Shown: positions 8,981-17,449 of the stretch, one piece after another
How the letters are laid out: every line of letters begins with the position of its first letter
How positions within the stretch are numbered: the first letter of the stretch is position 1
Origin: Natrarchaeobius halalkaliphilus
GTDB lineage: Archaea; Halobacteriota; Halobacteria; Halobacteriales; Natrialbaceae
DNA length: 64,000 bases
Assembly: GCF_003841485.1 (NCBI RefSeq)
Contig: NZ_REFY01000005.1
Span: forward strand, 1 to 64,000
Direction: 5' to 3'
Notes under the pieces: generated by a model
Told to the model about the DNA's origin: nothing
The model's input: the letters and a program-made list of their open reading frames with translations, nothing else
Database searches by the model: none
Made by a program: the position numbers and the translations under genes

Positions 8981-9778
8981 ATGATATCACTCGATTTGCA
9001 CGTTCACACGACGTATTCCGACGGATCGGACATACGAGAGATGGTCGCTGCGGCGGACGATGCGGGACTCGACGCGATCGGCCTCGCGGATCACTGTATC
9101 CTCCACGAGGATCGCTTTCGTCGCTGTGATCGGACCGACTTCGACGAGACGTATCCCGAGCGCCGATCCGACATCGAACGACTCCAGTCGGAGTTCGACG
9201 TGACGATCTTAGACGGCGTCGAGATGAACTACGATCCGGCGTACCACGACGAAATTCAGGAGTTCTTAGCGCGCGCGCAGTTCGATTACACGATCGGGAG
9301 CGTCCACTACGCCGACGAGTACCACATCGCGAAGACTGGCTGGTTCGCGAGCGTCGACGAACCCGACCGGGCGGCTGCCGTCGATCACTACGTCGACTGG
9401 CAACTCCAGCTGATCGAATCCGAACTCTTCGACATCGTGGGTCATCTGGACCTCTGTGAACGCTCGAGTGAACTCCGAGGACGAATCACGGACGAGCAGT
9501 ACGACGACCTGCTCGAAGCGCTCGGTCGCTCGAGATCCGTTCCCGAGATCAATGCAGGCCGGGTGTTCGACGACTACGGAGCCGTCCATCCAAACCCCAG
9601 GGTGATAGATCGGTTTCTCGATTCGGGCGTTCGGTTCGTCCTCGGGTCAGACGCTCACAAACCGACGGAGTTGACGAAGCGAGCGGAGTACCTGACGGAC
9701 TTCACTGAGTCACGCGACCTCGAGTGTCTCCCGTTCGAGAACGGTCTCTCCGTCGACGAGGCACTGAAGGCGTACTGA
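8981..9778 (+). CDS. PHP-domain metal-dependent phosphoesterase (histidinol-phosphatase-like)
   Basis: A 265-residue PHP protein. Metal-binding motifs are visible in order: DLHVHTTYSDGSD at the N-terminus, GLADHC, GVEMNYD, GSVHYAD, VGHLDLCER and VLGSDAHKP near the end. The layout fits HisK-type histidinol phosphatases and related cytosolic phosphoesterases; the actual substrate cannot be told. It is a single gene with its own TATA box. I chose the ATG because it starts directly at the conserved HVH region, and the upstream TTG would add only unconserved residues. Confidence 0.88.
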   Translation: MISLDLHVHTTYSDGSDIREMVAAADDAGLDAIGLADHCILHEDRFRRCDRTDFDETYPERRSDIERLQSEFDVTILDGVEMNYDPAYHDEIQEFLARAQFDYTIGSVHYADEYHIAKTGWFASVDEPDRAAAVDHYVDWQLQLIESELFDIVGHLDLCERSSELRGRITDEQYDDLLEALGRSRSVPEINAGRVFDDYGAVHPNPRVIDRFLDSGVRFVLGSDAHKPTELTKRAEYLTDFTESRDLECLPFENGLSVDEALKAY

Positions 9779-10421
9779 TCCCATCGCATCCGATCCGGTT
9801 TGGTCGGTCTTTGGATCCCTCTTTTTCGGTCTGGTAACTGTGGCGTCCGGTCCGCACCGCCCTTCGACCGATTCGATCCTGTGCCTCGTTCCGATCCGAT
9901 GGAGCAGCAATCCTTCACTGCGTGGACCTATTTCGTGCCAGTCAGTTACCCTGTTCGCCTCTCACGAACTCCCGTCACTCGTGTGCTGTTCGAACCGTTG
10001 TGCGATCGGATTACCGAACTCTCATCAGGGTATTTACAACTGTATGGCCGTAATTGTACGGAGGATCGCGAGCGTTTCGGCGCTCGTGATATTACAAGGG
10101 TATGGCTGTATATTATCATGGATTATCGGTTCTATACGATGATCTTCTCGCCATTTTGTTCGGCCAGTACGAACGAAAAACGGCTCCCCTCGAATCGTGT
10201 TGGCGGGTGCCAATCTCGACGACGATCGAATTTTCGGGTGGATACTCCACGATCGGTAATCCGTCCGATTCATTACACGGTGTGTTCGGACGTTGGTCGG
10301 CCGCTCCCCGAACGATTCGAGAGCTGTTACTGATCGTTCGTAACAGTCGAACCAATCACCGGAGCGTCGTGTACCGACTGAACGCAACTTCTTTGACGGT
10401 CCAGCGTAATTCTCTACTCGT
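9779..10421. other. 643-base intergenic region before the catabolic island
   Basis: I see no convincing gene. The region has lower GC than its flanks. It contains the inverted repeat CTGTTAC-9 bases-GTAACAG at 10324-10346, about 76-98 bases before the dehydrogenase start, a possible operator. A pair of similar AT-rich patches (GTATGGCCGTAATTGTAC near 10042 and GTATGGCTGTATATTATC near 10100) is also present. Confidence 0.5.
10324..10346. promoter_or_regulatory. Possible operator (7-bp inverted repeat)
   Basis: CTGTTAC and GTAACAG are perfect inverted arms separated by nine bases, upstream of the island's first gene. Assignment as a regulator site is inference. Confidence 0.25.
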
Positions 10422-11915
10422 ATGGCTGGTCAAGAGCAGACACAACTGACTGCGTCCGTTCCCGACGTCGCACAGAACTACGTTGGCGGTGAATGGACCG
10501 TACCTGCAGATGGAGAGGAACACTCACTCGAGAACCCCGCGACGGGAGACTCGATCGCGACAGTACATTACGCGAGCGCAAACGATGTCGAAACCGTCGT
10601 GGATACGGCAGCCGATGCGTTCGACGACTGGCGTCGTACCCCGCCCGTCGAGCGTATCCAGTATCTATTCGATCTGAAGGCCGAACTCGAGGATCGTCAG
10701 GAGGACATCGCACAGGCGCTGACTCGAGAACACGGGAAGACGCTTTCGGAGGCGCGCGGTGAAGTTCGACGCGGAATCGAGAACGTGGAGGTCGCCTCCG
10801 GGATCCCCAACATGTTCCGAGAGCAAAGCGGGAACGTCGAAGACGTCGCCAGCGGCGTCGACGAACGGTCCGTTCGCGAACCTCTCGGCGTTTTCACGGC
10901 GATCGTTCCGTTCAACTTCCCGGCGATGATCCCGCTGTGGTTCCTCCCGTACGCGGTCGCGACGGGGAACACGTTCGTTCTGAAGCCGAGCGAACGCGTT
11001 CCGCTGAGTTCCCAGATCATTTTCGACGCCGTCGACGCCGCCGGCTTCCCCGATGGCGTCGTCAATCTGGTCAACGGCGACGCGGAGGCGGTGAACGCGC
11101 TGATGGAACATCCCGAAGTCGCTGGCGTCTCGTTCGTCGGTTCCTCGCCCGTCGCGAAGTACGTCTACGAGACGGCGGCTCAGGAGGGCAAACGGGTCCA
11201 GGCACAGGGTGGTGCGAAGAACTACGCCGTCGTAACCGAGAGCGCGTCACTCTCCGAAGCGGTTCCCAACATTATCGGCTCGGTCTACGGCAACGCCGGT
11301 CAGCGGTGTCTCGCGAACGACGTCGTCGTCGGCGTCGGTGACGTCTACGACGATCTGCGCGAGCAGTTGATCGACGGTGCCGAGTCGCTGACCGTCGGAT
11401 ACGGCATCGACGAGGAGACCGACGTCGGTCCGCTCATCACGGGCGACTCCCGCGAGCGCGTGCTGGATCTCATCGACGACGCCCTCGAGGAGGGCGCAGA
11501 GCTCGTCCTCGACGGGCGCGACTACGAACACCCCGAGTACGACGGACACTTCCTCGGTCCGACGTTCCTCGAGGGCGTGACGACCGACATGGAGATCACC
11601 CAGACTGAAATTTTCGGTCCGGTGCTCTGTCTCGCGGACGCCTCGGATCTGGGCGAAGCGATCGAGATGGTGAACTCCACCCGGTATGGAAACGCGTCGT
11701 CTATCTACACGGAACGCGGCGGCGAGGCGAGAACGTACCGCTACGAGGTCGACGCTGGCAACATCGGTGTCAACGTCGGTGTCTGTGCACCGATGGGCTT
11801 TTTCCACTTCGGCGGACGAAAGGATTCGTTCTTCGGAGACCTGCACGCACAGGGAGAAGACGCGGTGAACTTCTACACCGAGAAGACGATTCTCATCGAG
11901 CGATGGAATCAGTAA
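10422..11915 (+). CDS. mmsA: CoA-acylating methylmalonate/malonate-semialdehyde dehydrogenase-type aldehyde dehydrogenase
   Basis: A 497-residue aldehyde dehydrogenase, full length. The catalytic cysteine is C296 in GNAGQRCLAN. Where most family members have the general-base motif ELGGK, this one has VQAQGGAKNY, very like the VQALAGAKNH of Bacillus IolA; loss of the glutamate is characteristic of CoA-dependent methylmalonate-semialdehyde dehydrogenases. The enzyme would convert (methyl)malonate semialdehyde plus CoA and NAD+ to acetyl-/propionyl-CoA and CO2. In the Bacillus inositol pathway IolA does the last step. It heads the catabolic island and is transcribed alone; the aldolase gene converges on it. 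Confidence 0.87.
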   Translation: MAGQEQTQLTASVPDVAQNYVGGEWTVPADGEEHSLENPATGDSIATVHYASANDVETVVDTAADAFDDWRRTPPVERIQYLFDLKAELEDRQEDIAQALTREHGKTLSEARGEVRRGIENVEVASGIPNMFREQSGNVEDVASGVDERSVREPLGVFTAIVPFNFPAMIPLWFLPYAVATGNTFVLKPSERVPLSSQIIFDAVDAAGFPDGVVNLVNGDAEAVNALMEHPEVAGVSFVGSSPVAKYVYETAAQEGKRVQAQGGAKNYAVVTESASLSEAVPNIIGSVYGNAGQRCLANDVVVGVGDVYDDLREQLIDGAESLTVGYGIDEETDVGPLITGDSRERVLDLIDDALEEGAELVLDGRDYEHPEYDGHFLGPTFLEGVTTDMEITQTEIFGPVLCLADASDLGEAIEMVNSTRYGNASSIYTERGGEARTYRYEVDAGNIGVNVGVCAPMGFFHFGGRKDSFFGDLHAQGEDAVNFYTEKTILIERWNQ

Positions 11916-11961
11916 CGGTCCAGTAGCGGATACCCTTCGACGGACTTCGAGAACTGATCGG

Positions 11962-12765
11962 CTATTTATTCGACTGCTGGGCCAGCTCGGTGCGCTCAGC
12001 TATCGCCCGTTCGTATCGGTCCTTTGCGTCTTCGCTCGAGCTCGAGAGGTGAGCAGCATCTTTCCCGACGATCTGGAAGTCGAACCCTTGCTCGACGCGT
12101 CGCTCGATCCGGTCGTTGTCGAGCGTTAGCGTTCCGACCGGCGTCTCGTGTTCCCTTCCGGCATCGAGTACCGTATCGATCGCATCGTGGACCTTGATCG
12201 CGTCGTAATCCCCGAGTTTCTCGAGTGATCCCGAGAGATCCGCCGGTCCAATGAACAGCGCATCGATGCCGTCGACTGCCGCGATCTCCTCGACGTTCTC
12301 GAGACCCGTTTTCGTTTCGATCTGTGCGATCTTGAGAATCGATCCGTTCGCAGTGTTGACGTACCTCTGGAAGTCGAGGCCGTACTTGGCTGCCCGTCCG
12401 CCCGCGATACCGCGGATGCCGTCAGGTGGATACAACGTCGACTCGACGATTCGCTCTGCCTCCTCGGCGGTTTCGACCATCGGTATCATGACGCCGTCGA
12501 CCCCTATGTCCAGGACGCGCTTGATCCTGGTTGGATCGCCGTCCGGAACCCGGACGACCGATCCCGTCTCTTCGTTTCGAGCCTCCGCTGCACGAACGAG
12601 ATGCTCGACGGTCTCGAGGCTCATCGTCGTGTGTTCGGTGTCGATCAAAACGAAGTCGAACCCGAGCATCGCGTTCACTTCGACCACGGTCGGATGGCCG
12701 ATCGATACCCAGTTTCCGACTGGGTACTCACGTTCTTCGATCTTCTGTTTCAGTAGATTACTCAT
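11962..12765 (-). CDS. HpcH/HpaI-family aldolase
   Basis: A 267-residue class II aldolase of the HpcH/HpaI family. The catalytic His is H45 (LIDTEHT), the substrate Arg is R72 (VVRVPDG), and the metal ligands are the Glu of AQIETKTGLEN and the Asp of GPADLSGSL. Relatives cleave 4-hydroxy-2-oxo acids to pyruvate and an aldehyde, for example 4-hydroxy-2-oxoheptanedioate or 2-keto-3-deoxy-L-rhamnonate. Next to a sugar-acid dehydratase and dehydrogenases, cleavage of a 2-keto-3-deoxy sugar acid is plausible. It is convergent with the mmsA-type gene, with 46 bases between the stops. Confidence 0.88.
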   Translation of the reverse strand: MSNLLKQKIEEREYPVGNWVSIGHPTVVEVNAMLGFDFVLIDTEHTTMSLETVEHLVRAAEARNEETGSVVRVPDGDPTRIKRVLDIGVDGVMIPMVETAEEAERIVESTLYPPDGIRGIAGGRAAKYGLDFQRYVNTANGSILKIAQIETKTGLENVEEIAAVDGIDALFIGPADLSGSLEKLGDYDAIKVHDAIDTVLDAGREHETPVGTLTLDNDRIERRVEQGFDFQIVGKDAAHLSSSSEDAKDRYERAIAERTELAQQSNK

Positions 12766-12965
12766 GGTTTAGCTTTCGTGTGTCCTGGTCTGGACCCATC
12801 GTGGAAGGATTCGAGGGGTGATGATACCCGAAGTACACTCCCTCAGAGTTCCATTAGTAGTCCGTACTCTCTCCCCGAGCCGTATAAAAATATTGGTCCC
12901 GGTTACCAGTGCTGTGGATCTTCGTCGACCAACCCGTTCGTTACGGATTCCGATCTCGGTTCCAG

Positions 12966-13715
12966 TCATTCGCGTTCTGCTCCGTTTCCTGCGACGTCGA
13001 CTAGCGCTCCGTCCTCGAGTTTCGGGATCACCGATCTGGTGTTCACGGCCGAACAGTACTCCAGCAGATCCCGGTGTTTGATATCCGGCTGATCGTGATA
13101 CTTCGAGGCCTTCCCCGACGTGACGACCGTTTTGAGCATCTCGAGTTCCGGCTCAGTCGGCGGGTTTTCCTCGAAATATCGATGGAACAGGATCGCACCG
13201 GCGGCGTCCTCCGGTGAGGGTTTTCCGTTCGAGCCGGCGATGACCGCGATCGTCTCCGCGTCGTCGGCTCGAAGGTGATCTGCGATCGCCTTCGCGTTAG
13301 TCATCGAGCTGATGTATATCTCGACGTCGTCACCGCCTCGGGTATCGAGGTCGGTCACTGCTGCTCCTCCGTTCGACGACGTCATCGCGACCGGACGGCC
13401 GTCGACATCGACCGACTGGACGTAGCTGGGTGAATTGTAAAAGTCGTATCCTTCGGTCGGCTCGTAGTCGTCCGTCTTGCCACCACCGATTTTGGCCTCC
13501 GGGTGTTCGTCCCGAAACCCGAACTCGTCACCACGCTCGTCCGTGATGTGGATGTACGATGCTCCGTTGTTCAGCAACTCGACGACCGTCGTCGAAAAGC
13601 TCGCAACGTCGATTACGACGTAGGTTCCCGGCTCTGGATCGGACGGAATCGACGTTTGAGAGGGGATCGTCGCCTCGGCCAACGGACCGTCTAGCTGATA
13701 GGTAGCCTCTGCCAT
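12966..13715 (-). CDS. ComB-like 2-phosphosulfolactate phosphatase family protein
   Basis: A 249-residue protein of the ComB family. It shows YVVIDVASFSTTVVELLNNGA (family form VIDVLRATTT), a GGGKTDDYEPTEGYDFYNSP segment corresponding to the family's substrate loop, TSSNGGAA, and AGSNGKPSPEDAAGA. ComB removes phosphate from phosphosulfolactate in coenzyme M synthesis, but haloarchaea are not known to make coenzyme M. The gene sits in a catabolic island, so a different phosphate ester or a hydrolase role is likely. It is upstream of the aldolase gene on the same strand with a 200-base gap and divergent from the first Gfo/Idh/MocA gene. Confidence 0.75.
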   Translation of the reverse strand: MAEATYQLDGPLAEATIPSQTSIPSDPEPGTYVVIDVASFSTTVVELLNNGASYIHITDERGDEFGFRDEHPEAKIGGGKTDDYEPTEGYDFYNSPSYVQSVDVDGRPVAMTSSNGGAAVTDLDTRGGDDVEIYISSMTNAKAIADHLRADDAETIAVIAGSNGKPSPEDAAGAILFHRYFEENPPTEPELEMLKTVVTSGKASKYHDQPDIKHRDLLEYCSAVNTRSVIPKLEDGALVDVAGNGAERE

Positions 13716-13840
13716 TGACTCTCACGATGTGACTACCACCTCTTAATACTACGTGTTCCCGGGGGTGCTTCATCGGTGAACGATCGGACAGGCCGATGCG
13801 ACCGGAAGCTATAACTCGCGCCTGTCCCATCGTTTGCGTG

Positions 13841-14953
13841 ATGCGAATCGCGATTATCGGTTGTGGGACCATCGCGCAGGTGATGCACCTCCCGTACGCG
13901 GCCGAGCTTCCGGAACTCGAGGTCTACGCCCTCGTCGATCCGGCGGTCGACCGCGCGGAGACGCTCGCCGAGCGAAACGGCGTTCCACACCACTTCGAAT
14001 CAACGGAGGAATTACTCGCCCAGGTCGGCGGCGAACTCGATGCCGCGATCGTGCTGACACCGCCACAGGCACACGCTGACGCGGTCATCCCGATTCTCGA
14101 GCGCGATATCGACGTTCTGGTCGAGAAACCACTCGCGATCTCACCGGAAGATGCCGACCGGATGGTCGAGGCGGCGGACGCGAGCGACTCGACGGCGATG
14201 GTCGCGTACATGAAACGGTATGACCCCGCCTACGAACGCGCCCGCGAGGAGATCGAGAAGATCGAGGAAATCGATCTGATCACCGCCTACGACGTCGATC
14301 CGGATCACGGTCGAATTCTCGACGAGGTGTACGACACCGTCGGCGGCAGCGTACCGGACTCGTTCATCGAGGCGAGTTCACGGAAGCGACGGGACGATGC
14401 CCTCTCTGCGATCGGCGTCGACGACAGCGAGACCGACGGAGACGACGGTCTCGCGGACGATTACGACTGGCACCTGGAACACATCTGCCACGACGTAAAT
14501 GCACTTCGCGGCCTGTTTGGCGACGTCGAGCGGATCGATCACGTCGACGTCTTCGCTGACGGCCGCTACGCGACGGCCCACCTCGTCTACGAGGGTGGAA
14601 ACCGCTGCGTGCTCGATTCCGGTCTCTCGAATCGGAAGTGGTTCGAGGAGTGGCTCAGGGTGGACGCACCGGACAGGGCCGTTACGATCGAGTACTCGAA
14701 TCCCTTCATCAAGAACACCCCGACGGAGGTCTCCGTCAAGCAGGGGATCGAGACGCTGTCCGAAACGACGCACACGCCATCGTACGACGAGAGCTTCAAG
14801 TGCGAGATCAGACACTTCACTCGAGCAGCCGCCGGCGAGGCGGCGGTCGAGACGACCTTTGCGGAAGCCCGCGACGACGTCTATCTCATCGCTGATCTGT
14901 TCAGAGTGTACGACGGCGTCGAACCGCTCGGAACCTATCACACGACGGAGTAA
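13841..14953 (+). CDS. Gfo/Idh/MocA-family NAD(P)-dependent dehydrogenase
   Basis: A 370-residue oxidoreductase. The N-terminal Rossmann fold has IIGCGTIAQ, then LTPPQAHAD and the family signature VEKPLAIS, whose Lys is catalytic. The C-terminal domain carries HLEHICHDVNAL, with the His/Asp usual for proton transfer. Members oxidise inositols and sugars. A Ser/Asp-rich insert near residues 185-205 is unusual. The ATG at 13841 starts at the Rossmann strand; an upstream in-frame start would add unconserved residues. The next gene starts two bases after its stop, so it is co-transcribed with the dehydratase. This could be the first oxidation step for the imported compound. Confidence 0.9.
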   Translation: MRIAIIGCGTIAQVMHLPYAAELPELEVYALVDPAVDRAETLAERNGVPHHFESTEELLAQVGGELDAAIVLTPPQAHADAVIPILERDIDVLVEKPLAISPEDADRMVEAADASDSTAMVAYMKRYDPAYERAREEIEKIEEIDLITAYDVDPDHGRILDEVYDTVGGSVPDSFIEASSRKRRDDALSAIGVDDSETDGDDGLADDYDWHLEHICHDVNALRGLFGDVERIDHVDVFADGRYATAHLVYEGGNRCVLDSGLSNRKWFEEWLRVDAPDRAVTIEYSNPFIKNTPTEVSVKQGIETLSETTHTPSYDESFKCEIRHFTRAAAGEAAVETTFAEARDDVYLIADLFRVYDGVEPLGTYHTTE

Positions 14954-14955
14954 CC

Positions 14956-16188
14956 ATGTACGAAGACTTTGCATCCGATCTGGCCGTAACGATGTGGGCG
15001 GAGTTCGATCAGACGCCCACGCGAAACGAATCGACACCCGAAATAACCGATCTGAACACCATCGTCGTGGACGGGAACTTCCCGTGGACGATCGTCACGG
15101 TCGAGACGGACGAGGGTGTGACCGGTATCGGTGAGGCGTACCCATCACCGGGCGTCCACGAGGTCATTACCGATTACCTTCGACCGGTGCTAGTCGGGGA
15201 GAACCCGCTCGACGTCGAGCGACTGTACTACCTCATGCGTGGCAGCCTCTCCGGACGGGGCTCTCAGTGGGGTATCGGAACGATCGCGATCAGCGGCGTC
15301 GAAATCGCGCTGTGGGACGCCGTCGGGAAGATCCTCGAGCAACCCGTCTACCAGCTTCTCGGCGGAAAAATGCGCGAGGAGGTTCAGGTCTATGCGGACT
15401 GTCACGCGGGCGAGGCGATGGTGTCGTCCGCACAGGAAGGACAGGAAGCGGAGACCTACCAGCCGGAAGCGTACGCGGAGGCCGCACGGATGGCCGTCGA
15501 CGACGGGTTCGACATGATCAAGTTCGACCTCGACGTCCCCTCTGGTCGCGACGTGAACACTCTCTCGCGTCACTTCGACGGCGTAGAGATCGAACACAAG
15601 CGATCGATCGTCGAGGCCGTCACCGACGAGATCGGCGGTGACGCCGAGGTCGCGGTCGACCTCCACTGGAACTTCAGCCCCGAAACCGCAGAACGGCTCT
15701 GTCGTGCGATCGAGCCCTACGATCTCGCGTGGATCGAAGATCCCCTGCCGCCAGAGAACACCGACGCGATGCGTGAACTGAAACGACGCGTGGACGTTCC
15801 GCTTCTGACCGGGGAGAACCGCTACGGTCGCCACGGATTCCGCGATCTCATCGAGGGGCAGGGCGTCGACTTCTTGGCACCCGACGTGCCCAAGGTCGGC
15901 GGTATCGCGGAGACGAAGAAGATCGCTGATATGGCCGAGACCTACTATCAGGCGCTGATTCCGCACAACATCGGCAGTCCGGTTGCGACCGTCGCAACCG
16001 CCCACGTCGGTGCGACGGTGCCGAACTTCGTCGCCCTCGAGTACCACGCACGAGAGGTTCCGTGGTGGGAGGACCTCGTCGCACGGGACGAACCGCTCAT
16101 TCGAAACGGTCGCCTCGAGGTTCCGGATGCGCCCGGACTCGGCATCGAACTGGACTGGGACGTCGTCGAGGAACACCGAAAGACGTAG
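14956..16188 (+). CDS. Enolase-superfamily acid-sugar dehydratase (galactonate dehydratase type)
   Basis: A 410-residue member of the mandelate racemase group of the enolase superfamily. Metal ligands are D235 (VDLHW), E261 (IEDPL) and E287 (GENRY); H237 and H337 (IPHNIG) are acid/base residues. The spacing D-E 26, E-E 26, E-H 50 and His at D+2 equals that of E. coli D-galactonate dehydratase (D183, H185, E209, E235, H285). It should therefore dehydrate a sugar acid to a 2-keto-3-deoxy acid; stereospecificity is unknown. It overlaps in operon terms with the dehydrogenase two bases upstream. The aldolase at 11962 is a plausible next enzyme. Confidence 0.9.
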   Translation: MYEDFASDLAVTMWAEFDQTPTRNESTPEITDLNTIVVDGNFPWTIVTVETDEGVTGIGEAYPSPGVHEVITDYLRPVLVGENPLDVERLYYLMRGSLSGRGSQWGIGTIAISGVEIALWDAVGKILEQPVYQLLGGKMREEVQVYADCHAGEAMVSSAQEGQEAETYQPEAYAEAARMAVDDGFDMIKFDLDVPSGRDVNTLSRHFDGVEIEHKRSIVEAVTDEIGGDAEVAVDLHWNFSPETAERLCRAIEPYDLAWIEDPLPPENTDAMRELKRRVDVPLLTGENRYGRHGFRDLIEGQGVDFLAPDVPKVGGIAETKKIADMAETYYQALIPHNIGSPVATVATAHVGATVPNFVALEYHAREVPWWEDLVARDEPLIRNGRLEVPDAPGLGIELDWDVVEEHRKT

Positions 16189-16385
16189 TCCGGTCGAAGA
16201 GTCGATTCTGCACCGTTCCGTTGGTCTTCGGTTCGACGTCCCATGTGAACCCCGGCCGAACAGATGACAACCGTCGGAGCGGTGGCTCGATCGTCACTCG
16301 ACTCTCGACGGCGTCGATCGTGACGCCGATTCGTTTCGGAAGATCGATACGTTCTCGCCGCCTTGAATACGTCGAGAATACGTCA

Positions 16386-17045
16386 ATGGCTCGATTCCAC
16401 CCCGCGATAGCGGCTCAGACACTCTCGCTCGATCCGTCCGACTGGGACCGGACGTTCGTGATCGGTGACGTCCACGGCTGTCGCGCCACGCTGGAACGGT
16501 TGCTCGATCAGCTCGGAATCTGCGAGAACGATCTCGTCGTCTTCGTCGGCGATCTCGTTCGGCGGGGGCCGGACAATCACGGCGTCGTCGAGATCGTTCG
16601 ATCGGCTCCCAACATGTACTCGGTTCGCGGAAACAACGAAGAGAAGATAATCGCCGCCACGCGGAACGTCGGTAACCTCACGACCGACGACATCGACTGG
16701 CTTCGGTCGTTGCCGGTCGTCATCTCCTGGACGGAAACGATCGTCGTCCACGCGGGAGTTGATCCTCGAAAACCGCTCACGGATCAGACCGTCGAGAACC
16801 TCCTGGACATCGATTTACTGAATCCCGACGACGAATCCAGCCCGTTCTGGTGGGAAGAATACGACGGCTCTCTGCGCATTATTTTCGGCCACGAACCGCT
16901 CGAAGAGCCCCTGATCGATGACACCCTCGTCGGCATCGACACGGGGTGTGTCTACGGCGGATCGTTAACGGCCTACGACTGCCGGAACGACCGGGCGATA
17001 CGTACCGCTGTCGACAACTCCGAGGTCTACGACTGGCGATTCTAG
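16386..17045 (+). CDS. Serine/threonine-phosphatase-like metallophosphoesterase
   Basis: A 219-residue calcineurin-like phosphoesterase with the canonical motifs GDVHGC, GDLVRRGPDN, RGNNE, VVHAG and FGHEP. The GDxHG...GDxxxRGP...GNxE pattern is that of PPP-type phosphatases and ApaH/PrpE-like hydrolases. RGNNE replaces the usual RGNHE. It could act on phosphoproteins or dinucleoside polyphosphates. A long in-frame extension upstream overlaps the dehydratase gene and has no conservation, so the ATG at 16386, directly before the domain, is used. It lies between catabolic genes but need not belong to them. Confidence 0.88.
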   Translation: MARFHPAIAAQTLSLDPSDWDRTFVIGDVHGCRATLERLLDQLGICENDLVVFVGDLVRRGPDNHGVVEIVRSAPNMYSVRGNNEEKIIAATRNVGNLTTDDIDWLRSLPVVISWTETIVVHAGVDPRKPLTDQTVENLLDIDLLNPDDESSPFWWEEYDGSLRIIFGHEPLEEPLIDDTLVGIDTGCVYGGSLTAYDCRNDRAIRTAVDNSEVYDWRF

Positions 17046-17071
17046 GGCGGTGGCGTTCCTCTGGTTTCGTC

Positions 17072-17143
17072 TGCAGTACCGCGTCGATTCGCATCTGCGG
17101 TACTGCGTCGATTCGCATCCGTGGTACCGTGTCGCCTCCGACC
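17072..17143. repeat. Tandem repeat, three 24-base units
   Basis: Units at 17072-17095, 17096-17119 and 17120-17143. The first two differ at only two positions (core TACYGCGTCGATTCGCATC); the third is degenerate. It lies in the 404-base spacer between the phosphatase and the MgtC-like gene; the rest of that spacer holds no gene, only AT-rich promoter-like sequence near 17340-17405. Confidence 0.6.
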
Positions 17144-17449
17144 CGTCTCTGCGATACAGTATCCGTACGCGATGTCCGGCCGGTGCCGATGAACGCACTC
17201 GAGTCTCACAACTCGATGGTGTCACCAGCGCGTCTCGTTCATCGAGCACTGGATCGGTGGCCGTCGTTCCAGACCCCTATTCGGACAGCCGAATATTGTG
17301 TCAAACGTTGCCACACTTACGCAACATACCTGTGCCTCGCTGTTTCACCACTCTTGAGCGATACTATGCCAAACATAGTCATACATACTACTATCAAAAG
17401 GGATAAGTGGCCCGCCCCCGACTCATTCGGTAGACCAGGGAATCACACA

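Noticed and set aside
16062-16385. In-frame N-terminal extension of the phosphatase at 16386
   Set aside because: Overlaps the end of the dehydratase gene in another frame; the phosphatase domain begins right after the ATG at 16386.
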